Positions 11,001 through 19,621 are shown, counted from the first letter of the stretch. The stretch is DNA of 64,000 nt from Bacteroidales bacterium (GCA_017502125.1 JAFVVN010000034.1:1-64000), one strand, 5' to 3'. The notes: generated by a model from the letters alone, not told the origin. Translations and numbers: made by a program.

Positions 11001-11120
11001 AAGGGGTATGCCAGACTTGTCTGAAACAGTTCCCGACACGGTGATCTTGTCAGTCTGTGCTATTGCATATGCCGAGAATAACAGGAAAAGTGTTATCAAT
11101 GAAAATATCTTCTGTTTCAT
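8064..11120 (-). CDS. SusC-like TonB-dependent outer-membrane transporter
   Basis: 1018 aa. Signal peptide ending near AYAIAQ, then a carboxypeptidase-D-like domain (residues about 25-105, VSGTVSDKSGIPLIGVAV), a TonB plug (TSVAHALQGKIAGAEFSSGSG, IRGSRSISAGNKPLIVVDGV, STAIYGSRGANGVILVTT) and a 22-strand barrel ending in the aromatic strand YAFNVQVRF. No N-terminal STN signalling domain is present, so trans-envelope anti-sigma signalling is not expected. It imports the ligand bound by the adjacent SusD. Of the usual length for the family (about 1000 aa). The substrate cannot be read from sequence; neighbouring nuclease and phosphatases suggest a phosphorylated or nucleic-acid ligand, as inference. 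Confidence 0.95.
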   Translation of the reverse strand: MKQKIFSLITLFLLFSAYAIAQTDKITVSGTVSDKSGIPLIGVAVVERGVSTNGVITDETGQYTITASPEAFLEISCIGYKSAVEHVNGRTGIDVVLEDDNELLEATVVIGYGTSKKGDLTGTVTVVEMDEIKTAPVTSVAHALQGKIAGAEFSSGSGEVGEESSIRIRGSRSISAGNKPLIVVDGVPDAVSDLNEINPADIVNISVLKDISSTAIYGSRGANGVILVTTHDDRKSEGTFSVRFKSTLSYSQIAGTLDLMNAEEYATWRNMVSGSFKSSTSLPYPDPSIYRNNSTDWIDVLSQDSFSRDYFLSMYRKVGGTSFSITLGYNNTPGVVIESGLRKFTGRINVNSSLTKKLDLNLKINYTNSNRDKASAAITGTNTSAAVYLSPLLKPDSTWNKYGDQESSGGTPFNSPYLVARNTANEAHSSYIMVSPTLKYQLNRRMDLKLRLALTDTDTESDYYSPSSLAVAVANKTGGTATITETRTTKYLGELTWNYARKIKAHDISTVVGFTAEHSDKNYKKLNGSGYTNDSLTYKNLLGLVHPDNFAASSYVQYQDKLSALGRFNYNYRRRYYLTVTLRADGASNFAQNRKWGFFPAAALRWSIMNEKWFDKATWLNDLSLRVSAGRSGNDAISPYMSLATFNSAFTNWIFGDDKLLSYTASKLANSNLTWETTTSYNLGLNFAAWNSRVILEADAYVSDTDDLLLSMRNTQTTGYNTYYANAGSTRNIGQEITLTTRNVVRKNFEWNTTLTIAHNSQVVTSVGSESEVVPTYTNPRTTSQYMYGYKKGYPVNAIWGYQYEGVWHSDEDIAYNKITHAYVSQSASPKMGHPKYADINHDGLLDQNDMVYLGSSDPVLYGGFQNNFIIGKGLTLGVYFTYSLGGYIYNISELYAGSGTASYNKYRTMLNAWTEANPTSDVCKAGYDDSLASSKSVYDASWFRLKAVTLNYDIPLSKKAKKVIKELSVGFSSDNLYLWKVYPGFDPDVNTSSDVFRLDNGSFPRSRTYAFNVQVRF

Positions 11121-11125
11121 CTCTT

Positions 11126-12100
11126 CTAATACTTAAGGGTGATTTTAATGGCCTTATGCGAAAGTCCGTCAACCTCCAGCAGTTCCACCGAAGTAACCTT
11201 CGCAAATACCGAAGACGACGCATACACATAGTCTGCACAATAGCTTCTGCCATCAGCATCTGTATAAGTGGACACATAGTCTCTCTTATACATCCACACG
11301 CAGTCATAAAGATTGTTCTGCCATGCATATAAGTCCGAGCGGAACTCAATTGCATCCTTTGTTGTAGGATACCATGACGGAGTGCTGTCATATCCGGCCT
11401 GCATCGCGGAAAGATGATACATCTGTCCGGCATATACCCAGTCATCACCTGCATCAGGACCCGAATTATAGGTCTGCTGGATCAGCGATCTGAATGCATT
11501 GAATCCTTCGTCCATTGTCATATCCGCATAGTTGCATCCTCTGACATTAAGTCCGTCGACCTCTCCAGTGACAACGCCGTCAAGCACAGCAATGTCAGCA
11601 TTCTGAGCATCCAGCCATGCCTGAGCATCTCCCTCACCCTCTGATGAGCAGCAGATGAGAGTCACATTCTCAGCCTCATTCTCCTTATACTCAAGGACGA
11701 TTGCAGAATCATTTGTCACCTCTGTTTCATCTGCTACAGGATAGAATCCCTGCTGAACAAAAACCAGAGTGTGAACCTTCTTTGTTTCCGCATGTCTGAT
11801 TGAGACCTTTCCTACTCTTCCTGACTTGAGAGTCATCACATCCGACTCGTTCGACTCGTAATATACTGTGAAGGCACCATTGCCTGTACGTCCTTTAGTA
11901 TCGAAGGTCAACCACTCATCAGCTGTCTCCACTCTCCAGTCACCGCTGGTCTCTACGGAAACAGACATGCTTCCGGCTGCAGCACCGAGCTCGATCTTTC
12001 CGATGCATGAGCCAGGAGAATACGGGTCGATGATCTCTACATTCTTGGTGCAGGCGCACATGAGCGCGCCAAGCAACACCATATATATATACTTCTTCAT
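11126..12100 (-). CDS. BACON-domain lipoprotein of unknown role
   Basis: 324 aa from the second ATG. A longer frame opens at 12112 and overlaps the upstream stop by one base (TAATG), but the ATG at 12100 has a good ribosome-binding sequence (GGAGGGG) 3 bases upstream and starts directly with the signal peptide MKKYIYMVLLGALMCAC, so it is preferred. After the lipid-attached Cys there is one BACON-like beta-sandwich (GKIELGAAAGSMSVSVETSG, DWRVETADEWLTFD, up to LVFVQQGF). The rest (about 120-324) is rich in Trp, Tyr and Asp and was not recognised. It ends 5 bp before susC, so it is co-transcribed and probably surface exposed with it. Confidence 0.75.
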   Translation of the reverse strand: MKKYIYMVLLGALMCACTKNVEIIDPYSPGSCIGKIELGAAAGSMSVSVETSGDWRVETADEWLTFDTKGRTGNGAFTVYYESNESDVMTLKSGRVGKVSIRHAETKKVHTLVFVQQGFYPVADETEVTNDSAIVLEYKENEAENVTLICCSSEGEGDAQAWLDAQNADIAVLDGVVTGEVDGLNVRGCNYADMTMDEGFNAFRSLIQQTYNSGPDAGDDWVYAGQMYHLSAMQAGYDSTPSWYPTTKDAIEFRSDLYAWQNNLYDCVWMYKRDYVSTYTDADGRSYCADYVYASSSVFAKVTSVELLEVDGLSHKAIKITLKY

Positions 12101-12111
12101 ACTCCCCTCCA

Positions 12112-12978
12112 TTATTCAAATTCAACAGGTGTGTCGATGAAATCGTCCGGACCTCCGGCAGCAGTGATACTCACAGATGCGATAGCGAAATCAGCTGCAC
12201 TTACCCTCTTCACCTCAATCGGAGGCAATATGCGTCCGAACGGAGCCTCGCCGTCCAACTCGATCGAGATCTCAAGATCCTCGTATGTTCCAGGAACCAG
12301 GGTCATATAGAAATCAGTGAAGTCATCACCGTTTCTTGAAAGAACGCCCTCACCGCAATCAAGCACGACCGCTTTCTGTGATGTTTCGGTCATTGACAAG
12401 GCACCGTCCTTTCCGAAGATTCCCAGTCCGGCGAGCGCTGATGAAGCAGAAGAAATCGTGATGCTCTTCACTACAAGAGTCTCGTATGTCTCCACTGAAA
12501 CATGGAGAATTCCGTTAGGATAGACGAAGTTGATCTTACCGTCCTGCATATAGCCATATGCTCTTGGGGTATATGCCTGGAAGTGAGCGACAGCATCAGC
12601 CTCAGGATTGTATGTCTGCTCTGACTCAAGTGTCACAGGCATTCCATCTGCATTTCCGATGTATGACGGGCTGTATGGGTAGTATGCCGCAACATTTCCC
12701 TTCACGAGCGGTCCATAGAAAGTGGCGCTCTTGAGTCCTACGCCAGCTTCCTTGATTGAATAACACTCATTTTCGCCCATCTCGGAGCCATATATTCCGA
12801 TGCAGGCATCTTCCGGCCACAGACGTTCCTGGCTATCGAAAAGCAGGGACTCGATATTGGCCTCAAGGATTGTGTAGCCGCTGTTGTCAATCGGCTCAAA
12901 ATCCATCTCCTTCTGTTCTGTACATCCTGAAATGACAGCAGCCATGATCAGGATAAGCATATATAGTAACCGTTTCAT
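12112..12978 (-). CDS. Fimbrillin-like lipoprotein
   Basis: 288 aa. Lipobox VISGC at about residue 19. The body shows the fimbrillin/Mfa-like pattern: an N-terminal strand block with DSQERLWPEDACIGIYGSE, then LVKGNVAAYYPYSP, an ESEQTYNPEADAVAHFQ strand, the long strand IKFVYPNGILHVSV-like region and a late FYMTLVPGTYEDLEISIEL block. Such proteins are pilus subunits, or pilus-fold surface proteins unrelated to pili. No fimbrial biogenesis genes (Mfa2/FimB-type anchors) are visible nearby, so a non-pilus surface role is equally possible. Its stop overlaps the alternative start of the BACON gene downstream. Confidence 0.7.
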   Translation of the reverse strand: MKRLLYMLILIMAAVISGCTEQKEMDFEPIDNSGYTILEANIESLLFDSQERLWPEDACIGIYGSEMGENECYSIKEAGVGLKSATFYGPLVKGNVAAYYPYSPSYIGNADGMPVTLESEQTYNPEADAVAHFQAYTPRAYGYMQDGKINFVYPNGILHVSVETYETLVVKSITISSASSALAGLGIFGKDGALSMTETSQKAVVLDCGEGVLSRNGDDFTDFYMTLVPGTYEDLEISIELDGEAPFGRILPPIEVKRVSAADFAIASVSITAAGGPDDFIDTPVEFE

Positions 12979-12989
12979 ATCTTTCCCTC

Positions 12990-15404
12990 CTATTTTCCGT
13001 CCCAGTATATAAATCCTGTAACTGTCACATCATCAGCAACAGTCTTGTAACCCTGTCCGCATACGAGGTTATTCACGGAACCGTCTTCAGAATAGAGGTT
13101 GGCCGCGCTGCCAAACAGGACTGTACCATCGTAGGTGCCAGACAGATCACCCGTCTTCTCTCCATTGGCTGTCGACAAGGCGCTTGCAGCGGTCTTGACG
13201 TTTCCTCCGATCCTGCAATTTGAAATGATGGACCCATTTATATTCGGAGCAATATTCATCGGATTGGATGCATTGGTTCCGAACAGGACCGGCACTGCTG
13301 CCACCGCAGCCCTGTTGCCCTGGTAGTTGGTGATTCGCTGATAGTAGCCTGAAACGAAGACATCGCTGTTCTTAAGTTCAAACGGCATTACCGCACATCC
13401 GATCACTCCGCCATAGCTCATCACTGCACGCTTTCCGTTACCCATGGTACAGTTGACAGTGCATGCATCCATATTCAGGTATCCGCCGAATCCCACAAGG
13501 CCTCCCGATACAGCACTGTAGCAGGCCTCCTTGGAGGCTGTATCTCCCGTCAGGTCATAAGTAAAGACCTTTCCTGTGTTTGTGCAGGATGTCAGAGAAG
13601 CATAAGTTGCTTCCCTTCCAAGAAGGGATCCTGCAAGACCACCAGTGAAGACTCTCTTATTGGTCTGCTTCTTTGCTGATGTAGATGCAGAAAGATATAC
13701 CACGCCGCCGTTGTATACGGTTCCGATGTTGTCACATCCTGTCAACGTCATGACATATCCGTTCTCGGCAGAAGGTGTGATGAGATATCCGCCTGTATTC
13801 TGTGGCGCTCCGATACCGAGTACACCGCCTACGCAGATAGAATATGCCGCAGTTCCGTTCACTCCTTTGATCAGATCAGCACTCAAGGTCACATTGCCTT
13901 CGTTGTCGCAGTTGTCAAAGGTGACAGACTGAGCCTTATTCACCCAGCCTGCAATACCGCCCAATCCGCAGACCTTCATACCTGTAGAAGCATCTTCTGC
14001 AGAATTCGGCATCAGGATCACATCAGATATGTTCCTGCAGTCCCTGATGGTCAGATCAGCATCGGCAGCTTCCACTCTTGCCAGGATACCGCCGACTGCT
14101 GCATTCTTGTCTGCGGCAGAAACATCGACCTTCACTGTGATCGCACCGTCATTGATGCAGCCTTCGATTGTTCCGCCGTTAGCTGTCTTTACGATACCGC
14201 CGACATAAGCATGGTCCGCAAGTTCGAATGTCACGGTCATTTTGTTTGTGCAGTTCATGACCTTTCCGCCCGCTGCAAGAATATTCACAAGTGCCGCTCC
14301 CTCGTCAGCAAGTGTAAGATTTCCTGCAACCGTAAGATTTCTCACCTCTCCGCTCAATGTGCTGAAAAGTGCCTTGGTGGCATTTGCGCGTGTGAGCGTG
14401 TGTCCGGCACCGTCAAGAATGTATATGAAATCACCAGGAACCGATGAAAGGTCACCCTCGATGTCAGCACCAAGTCTTACTGCACCGTCCTTATAAAGGA
14501 ATTTTCCAAGGTCACCTTCTCCAGCGAGGGCGAGAATGAACTCTTCCCACTCCTCAGCGGTCTCGATGTCCTTGGCTTCAGGGACATATGCCACTTCGTT
14601 GAAAGAATACAGACGTCCTGCTTCAAGTGCTGTCTGAGGTTTCCATGTACACTGCATCTTTCGTCCGTCGCTTGCATTGGTGAAGTAGAACGAAAGTCCG
14701 GCAGGGTATTCGCCTGCAGGGATCGTGAAATAGAAGTCCGTTTCCTCTGGGGCGAGCGTAACCTCGTCAAAGTCAAGATCAAGAGCTGTAGAACCCTCAA
14801 CAGCAGCAAGTTCTCCTGTCATAGGGCAAAGCCTGAATGTTCCGCAGATCGGAGCATCCACTGACTCCGACACTACTGTCGCAGCAGAGACTCCAACGGC
14901 ACCTGTAAGATTAACCCTTACAGCAGCGCACAGGTTCTGCAGAGCGACATTCTCGCTTTCGCTATATCCATACATAACAGCAGCGCCTGAAGCAAATGTG
15001 GTCGGATGATATGTCTGTGACGATGCCAGGGATATCGTAATGCATCCAGCCTCATCATAAACCTCATCCAGCACAATGTCATGCGGATAGATTACATTGT
15101 ACGGTCCGTCCACGCTTCTCAGGTGGAAGTCCGCATCGCTGACTTTTTGTCCTTCTGTCACAGTCACAGATGATGACACCTGTCCGTTGACATTGATCTT
15201 ATCTCCATCAGACCAATACACCTTCTTTGTCGGATTGTCCTTCGAACCCTCCGAATCAAGCCAGGTCCTGGTCTGCACGGACACCAGTCCTGCATGGAGG
15301 ACTACGCCATCAGCATTTTCAGTCTTTTCAGGCAGTTCTTCCCTGCCGCAACTGCACAAAGCAACTGCGGCAAGAAGAAATGCTGTCATGTTTTTGATTT
15401 TCAT
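12990..15404 (-). CDS. Fimbrillin-like N-terminus plus GLUG-repeat surface lipoprotein (copy 2)
   Basis: 804 aa. Lipobox ALCSC at about residue 19, followed by GREELPEKTEN (acidic, surface-export type). Residues about 30-290 form a fimbrillin-like module (KKVYWSDGDKINVNG, YNVIYPHDIV, SSQTYHPTTFASGAAVMYG, DFYFTIPAGEYPAGLSFYF). Residues about 290-800 form a right-handed beta-helix-like region with GLUG-type turns (GGIVKTANGGTIEGCIN, VCGLGGIAGWV, ICVGGVLGIG, TGGLAGSLLG, VSGGLVGFGGYL). It is paralogous to the gene immediately upstream, and the two C-terminal halves are closely similar. It is probably an adhesin-like or substrate-binding surface protein. The start is 11 bp upstream of the end of the next gene region, within the same operon. 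Confidence 0.8.
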   Translation of the reverse strand: MKIKNMTAFLLAAVALCSCGREELPEKTENADGVVLHAGLVSVQTRTWLDSEGSKDNPTKKVYWSDGDKINVNGQVSSSVTVTEGQKVSDADFHLRSVDGPYNVIYPHDIVLDEVYDEAGCITISLASSQTYHPTTFASGAAVMYGYSESENVALQNLCAAVRVNLTGAVGVSAATVVSESVDAPICGTFRLCPMTGELAAVEGSTALDLDFDEVTLAPEETDFYFTIPAGEYPAGLSFYFTNASDGRKMQCTWKPQTALEAGRLYSFNEVAYVPEAKDIETAEEWEEFILALAGEGDLGKFLYKDGAVRLGADIEGDLSSVPGDFIYILDGAGHTLTRANATKALFSTLSGEVRNLTVAGNLTLADEGAALVNILAAGGKVMNCTNKMTVTFELADHAYVGGIVKTANGGTIEGCINDGAITVKVDVSAADKNAAVGGILARVEAADADLTIRDCRNISDVILMPNSAEDASTGMKVCGLGGIAGWVNKAQSVTFDNCDNEGNVTLSADLIKGVNGTAAYSICVGGVLGIGAPQNTGGYLITPSAENGYVMTLTGCDNIGTVYNGGVVYLSASTSAKKQTNKRVFTGGLAGSLLGREATYASLTSCTNTGKVFTYDLTGDTASKEACYSAVSGGLVGFGGYLNMDACTVNCTMGNGKRAVMSYGGVIGCAVMPFELKNSDVFVSGYYQRITNYQGNRAAVAAVPVLFGTNASNPMNIAPNINGSIISNCRIGGNVKTAASALSTANGEKTGDLSGTYDGTVLFGSAANLYSEDGSVNNLVCGQGYKTVADDVTVTGFIYWDGK

Positions 15405-15436
15405 TTTATAAATAAGTTAGTTTACGTCTGTTCGGA

Positions 15437-17932
15437 TTAATTTCCCTCCCAGTATGTATAACCTGTTATTGTAACACCTGTATTCGCAGTGAATCCCTGA
15501 CCGCATACGAGGTTGTCTTTGGTGTTAGATTCTGAGTCGAAAAGAGTTGTTGCCCAATCACCGGAAGATATATCGTCTGTCTTCTCTCCGTTTGCTGTAG
15601 ATAGAGTGCTTGTGCTTGTCTTTACTTTTCCTCCGATATTACAGTTTGTTATAGTTGAACCTGAAACATCCGGTACAATACTCATAGTGTTGCTTGCTGT
15701 TGTTCCAAATAAATAAGGTACAGTTGCTACTATCGCTCTGTTACCACCATAGTTTCCGATTCTCTGGAAGAAGCCAGTTACATATACATTACTATTGCTG
15801 AGAAAGAACGGTTCTACTGTTGTACCGATAACACCACCCCAAGCCATTACAGCACGTTTGTTTGTTCCAACAGCACAATTCACGGTACATTTATCCATAT
15901 TGATATAGCCGCCGAATCCGATGAGACCTCCGACAACAGAAGTGTAGCAAGCTTGTGTTGATGCGCCATCGCCAGTTTTGTCATATGGGGTTACAGAACC
16001 GGTATTTGTACAAGAAACCAGTGAAGCGTATCCGTCAGATTTTCCTGTCAACGATCCGACAAGACCTCCAGTGAATACTCTCTTTTTAATTTCTTTTTTA
16101 TTAGTTGTAGAACTACTCAAATAAACAGATCCGCAGTTATATACTGGTCCACTATTGTCACAATCAGTCATGCTGATAGTGAGACCGCCTACCTCTGATG
16201 GATCTTCAATGTAACCACCAGTATTCTGTGCCGCAGCAATACCTGCAACTCCTCCCACACAAATTGGATATGCCTTTGAGCCGTTAGCACTGGTAATATA
16301 CTCTGAACTGTATGTAACAGCACCTTCGTTGTCACAGTTCTCAAGAGTAAATGACTTTGCAGCTCTAAGCCAACCAGCCACACCACCGACACCGCAGACT
16401 TTTGATCCATAACTTGAACTTTCAACCACAGGTGCAAATGTTACTGCCTTCTTGTTGAGGCAGTCTTTGATAACGATATCCTGTCCTGACGCATTAACCT
16501 GAGCGACGATACCCGCAACAGCAACATTCTTATCAGAAGTATTTATCAATTTTGCGGAAATTGTTCCGTCGTTAATACAATTCTCGATTGTACCTCCATT
16601 CATCATCTTTACGATACCAGCCACATAAGCATGATCCGCCTTTTCAAAAGTAACGGTCATCTTGTTTGTACATCCTGAGATTGTACCGCCTGGGGCAAGT
16701 GTACTTACGAAAGGGGCATCTCCCTGAGAAGCAGTTGCCTCAAAGTTACCGGCTAGAGTAAGATTCTTAACCGTACCGCTTACGTTAGAGAACAGCGCCT
16801 GTGTCGCGTTGCTGCGGGTGATTGTATGACCCGCACCGTCGAGAGTGTATTTGAACTCTGCGGTGATAGGAATAAGGTCCACTTCACTGTCATCGATATC
16901 AGCACCAAGCTTGATCGTATTCGAACCGTCGCCGATCCAACGATAGATCTCCCAATCCTTCTTCTCACCGGTATTATTTACAAATGCAGCAAATTCATTC
17001 CAGTCAGCTGCAGAGTTAATCACGCCGTCTCCTGGCTTGAATGCAGGTTTGAATGGGATTATGACACCACCGTCTGAAGCGTGCTGAGTCTTGTCAGCAT
17101 TTACCTTGAATGATGCAAACTTTCCGTTCACATCCTTGATTGTGAAAATCAAACCACCTTCGTAATTATGTGCAGGAAGACCTACAATCATGGTAGTTCC
17201 CTGTGCAACACCTTCTGCACCACAATCATAACCAATAAAGGCAGTAAGGTTCTTTGGTTCAAGTAGAGCGGAACCATTATCAAACTTGACCGTCCACTGA
17301 CCAGCAATATTTCCTCCATCGGCCTGACGTACATAGATATTCTTGATATTATCCTTTACTGTACTGTTTTCAGTATCGATTGTGATAGCATAGAATGTAC
17401 TCATATGCTTAAACTGGAAGCTTTCTGTCTCACTATATGCAGCAAGGATATCTGAGCTTGAGTGGAATGACACATACTCACCGCCAGCCACTGTACGGAA
17501 CTTCTGCATTGCACCTGTTCCTGATACCTGAATAGTATATACACCATCACTGAATTCCTTGCAATGTGTGCCAGTCACAGCATAGTAAGGAGGGGTTACA
17601 CCTTCTACATCAAATGTGATGCTATGCTGATCCTTGCTTACAGAAACTCCTTCCTTACGTTCGTATTCTTCTGTCTCATCGTTGAAGATATCCGCCATAG
17701 ATTTCACACCATTGACAGCGATCACATCACTACTTGTGAAAAGTGTAGGAAACTCTGCTTCATTTTCTTTGTAGTGGATAGCAGTCTTTGTCTCTGCGCT
17801 GTTCACACTACCGGTGAAAGTTACCATCTCTCCCTTCGGAGCGAAGTCGTTCTGGTTTGCCTCTTCTTTCTGGCAGGCAACAATCGATGTAGCAGCAAGC
17901 GCTACAAGCATAAAATATTTAATAGTGTTCAT
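15437..17932 (-). CDS. Fimbrillin-like N-terminus plus GLUG-repeat surface lipoprotein (copy 1)
   Basis: 831 aa from the ATG at 17932; an in-frame extension to 17992 lies inside the short peptide gene A and lacks a signal peptide, so the inner start is chosen. Lipobox SIVAC, then QKEEANQND. Residues about 30-300 are fimbrillin-like (VTFTGSVNSAETKTAIHY, TLFTSSDVIAVNGVKS, AAYSETESFQFKHMSTFYAI, MIVGLPAHNYEGGLIFTI). Residues about 320-831 are a GLUG beta-helix that matches the downstream paralogue almost block for block (CTNKMTVTFE, DHAYV, NCINDGTI, CVGGV, KRVFTGGL, NTGGYI, STANGEKT, NLVCGQG). By eye the gene is more AT-rich than its partner. It starts 7 bp after peptide A, suggesting translational coupling. 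Confidence 0.8.
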   Translation of the reverse strand: MNTIKYFMLVALAATSIVACQKEEANQNDFAPKGEMVTFTGSVNSAETKTAIHYKENEAEFPTLFTSSDVIAVNGVKSMADIFNDETEEYERKEGVSVSKDQHSITFDVEGVTPPYYAVTGTHCKEFSDGVYTIQVSGTGAMQKFRTVAGGEYVSFHSSSDILAAYSETESFQFKHMSTFYAITIDTENSTVKDNIKNIYVRQADGGNIAGQWTVKFDNGSALLEPKNLTAFIGYDCGAEGVAQGTTMIVGLPAHNYEGGLIFTIKDVNGKFASFKVNADKTQHASDGGVIIPFKPAFKPGDGVINSAADWNEFAAFVNNTGEKKDWEIYRWIGDGSNTIKLGADIDDSEVDLIPITAEFKYTLDGAGHTITRSNATQALFSNVSGTVKNLTLAGNFEATASQGDAPFVSTLAPGGTISGCTNKMTVTFEKADHAYVAGIVKMMNGGTIENCINDGTISAKLINTSDKNVAVAGIVAQVNASGQDIVIKDCLNKKAVTFAPVVESSSYGSKVCGVGGVAGWLRAAKSFTLENCDNEGAVTYSSEYITSANGSKAYPICVGGVAGIAAAQNTGGYIEDPSEVGGLTISMTDCDNSGPVYNCGSVYLSSSTTNKKEIKKRVFTGGLVGSLTGKSDGYASLVSCTNTGSVTPYDKTGDGASTQACYTSVVGGLIGFGGYINMDKCTVNCAVGTNKRAVMAWGGVIGTTVEPFFLSNSNVYVTGFFQRIGNYGGNRAIVATVPYLFGTTASNTMSIVPDVSGSTITNCNIGGKVKTSTSTLSTANGEKTDDISSGDWATTLFDSESNTKDNLVCGQGFTANTGVTITGYTYWEGN

Positions 17933-17939
17933 AGCTGTA

Positions 17940-18107
17940 TTAGAATATTTGGTTAAAATCACCCGAACCAATCGGATCTCCTTTAGAAACATTATCTACT
18001 TTTGAACTAGAGCAGAGGATGCCTTCTGCCTTGATCTCAAGTGTTTCGCATGCCGGGGGACAATACGAACATACACTCAAGATGACTGAGTTATTAGTTG
18101 TATTCAT
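17940..18107 (-). CDS. Short Cys-rich peptide A (55 aa), function unknown
   Basis: ATG at 18107, stop TAA at 17940-17942, 55 codons. The product has no signal peptide or membrane segment. It has four Cys (residues 13, 16, 20, 32), a core YCPPACETLEIKAEGILCSS at 15-34 and a Gly/Asp-rich tail ending FNQIF. It is a clear paralogue of peptide B: 21 of the first 32 residues are identical and both end in QIF. The gene ends 7 bp before the fimbrillin/GLUG gene. The core pattern and length recall the short proteins found next to fimbrillin or lipoprotein genes in Bacteroidales, to my recollection without known function. Coding status rests on paralogy and position. Confidence 0.7.
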   Translation of the reverse strand: MNTTNNSVILSVCSYCPPACETLEIKAEGILCSSSKVDNVSKGDPIGSGDFNQIF

Positions 18108-18150
18108 ATAATTGATTATTTAATAATTGTTTGTCATATAGCTCAAACCG

Positions 18151-18315
18151 TTAGAATATTTGCTGATAGTCTTCATCAAAATCCATCGGTTCTCTTTGTG
18201 TAATAAGGTCTGCACTATGGCAGAGGATGCCTTCTGCCTTGATTTCAAGTATTTCACATGAAGGTGAACAATACTCTCTTATACACAAGGCGACTGAGTA
18301 ATTTGATTTATTCAT
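18151..18315 (-). CDS. Short Cys-rich peptide B (54 aa), function unknown
   Basis: ATG at 18315, stop TAA at 18151-18153, 54 codons. The start overlaps the last 8 bases of the histidine phosphatase gene, suggesting translational coupling. Four Cys (residues 11, 16, 20, 32); core EYCSPSCEILEIKAEGILC at 14-32; acidic tail (PMDFDEDYQQIF). Compared with peptide A, the core CE-x-LEIKAEGILC is identical and the spacer and tail differ, which is the pattern expected of a selected protein core. Differences at the DNA level within the core are few, so a recent duplication is likely. No maturation enzyme or exporter for a modified peptide is visible nearby. Confidence 0.7.
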   Translation of the reverse strand: MNKSNYSVALCIREYCSPSCEILEIKAEGILCHSADLITQREPMDFDEDYQQIF

Positions 18316-19621
18316 ATAATTGGTTATTTAATAGTTTATTATCTTGTTTGACACTTTCAAGTTTTTCTATCATTTCCCTGACATCTTCCCACCGATAAAA
18401 AAGTCCATTAACAGGTGTCAGGTCATTCAGGGCTGTTTCTTTTTCATTTACATAGACTTTGACAATCACATCGTCCTTCTTCTTGTAAAATACCATCTGA
18501 AGGTTAGCACACATTGGTACGGCATCCGACACGTTCCAACTTCCATATGCCTCTTCTATCGAGCAGATCGGATAGCCAGGGATTCCGAGCAATGTACACA
18601 ATGGAAGGAAAGCCGAATCATGAGCAAATCTCAGATCAGCTGCAATCTTCGAGTCCTGTCGAAGAGCATCATCTGCTTTTGCTGCAAAGTCCTTTAAAAG
18701 AGTGACCCCCTTGACACGAGTATATTTACCGAACTCCTCAGACACGGCAACCTTTGCATATTTGGCAGCATTGTCTATTGCGCTACATTTTGCAAGTTCC
18801 TCAAGAGGGATTAAAGGCATCATGTCAATTCCCAGAAAATCCAGATCAAAGCAAATTGCCCAGAAATTAAAAATTCCCATTTCGACTTCAAATGGATCAT
18901 TCATAGACCCGATGACATCTGCATCTGTGAAATATAGAGAGAGAAGAGACTTGGGATCCAGATCGGCGCGCATTAAAGAATCAACGATCCTCTCAGCATC
19001 ATCACTAAAATCGTATTCAAACGGGGAATTCAGGTATTCGTTATTGTATTTCTTACCAGCCAGATATGAGACCTCGAGATCGGGTTCAAGGCTTGAGAGT
19101 TCTTCCGTGAAGTTAGCCATGCTCATCAGACAACGGGAATACACCGAGCTTACGCAGCGCACCTGATTTCTCTTCTTCGACTTGAATACCGGCTTTTCCC
19201 TCTCGAACATTCTTTGTGCAATCTCCCTATGCTCAACAGCACCAAGAGGCGCCAGTTCGCCATACATTCCGTCATGAGCTTCATAGACCGCCTTCATGGC
19301 AGAGTACAACGTTTTTCCATCTGCAGTAAGTTTTCCTTCAGCATATGCAGCCGCAAAGCTATCTATAGCCAGCTGCCATGCTTCAGGACGCGAAAAATAT
19401 CGGGAACCGTGTCTGCCGAAATGAGAGATATAGAACGGCTTATATCCATCCTCAGGCTGCGAGATTTCATAAGCCGCATCATAAGAATACGGACGATATA
19501 TGCCGGCACCAGCACTCGGATTCTTCTCCATCCTCTGCATCTGGGTCTGAGCGGGAAGAACAGCAGAGGACAGCAGACTAAGAATCAGGACAAAAATATG
19601 CTTATTAAATTTTGTGGTCAT
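18308..19621 (-). CDS. Histidine acid phosphatase family protein, secreted
   Basis: 437 aa with a cleavable signal peptide (about 1-24, ending VLPAQ). The catalytic motif RHGSR is at 70-74 (SHFGRHGSRYFSRPE), with the nucleophile His71. The C-terminal proton-donor motif HD is at 334-335 (LRFAHDSAFLPL). Both are intact, as in histidine acid phosphatases, a clan that includes phytases and MINPP-type inositol polyphosphate phosphatases. Substrate specificity cannot be fixed from this: the HD rather than HAE donor argues against the MINPP subgroup. It acts in the periplasm or outside. A TAAATTTG (minus-strand -7-like) box at 19626-19633 lies just before the start and would give an almost leaderless message. 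Confidence 0.9.
   Translation of the reverse strand: MTTKFNKHIFVLILSLLSSAVLPAQTQMQRMEKNPSAGAGIYRPYSYDAAYEISQPEDGYKPFYISHFGRHGSRYFSRPEAWQLAIDSFAAAYAEGKLTADGKTLYSAMKAVYEAHDGMYGELAPLGAVEHREIAQRMFEREKPVFKSKKRNQVRCVSSVYSRCLMSMANFTEELSSLEPDLEVSYLAGKKYNNEYLNSPFEYDFSDDAERIVDSLMRADLDPKSLLSLYFTDADVIGSMNDPFEVEMGIFNFWAICFDLDFLGIDMMPLIPLEELAKCSAIDNAAKYAKVAVSEEFGKYTRVKGVTLLKDFAAKADDALRQDSKIAADLRFAHDSAFLPLCTLLGIPGYPICSIEEAYGSWNVSDAVPMCANLQMVFYKKKDDVIVKVYVNEKETALNDLTPVNGLFYRWEDVREMIEKLESVKQDNKLLNNQLYE

Noticed and set aside
17940..18315. Peptides A and B as precursors of a modified (RiPP-type) natural product
   Set aside because: The conserved core and Cys content raised this idea, but no maturase, protease or peptide exporter is visible near them, and MiaB in the window is a tRNA enzyme. 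Kept only as a remote option.
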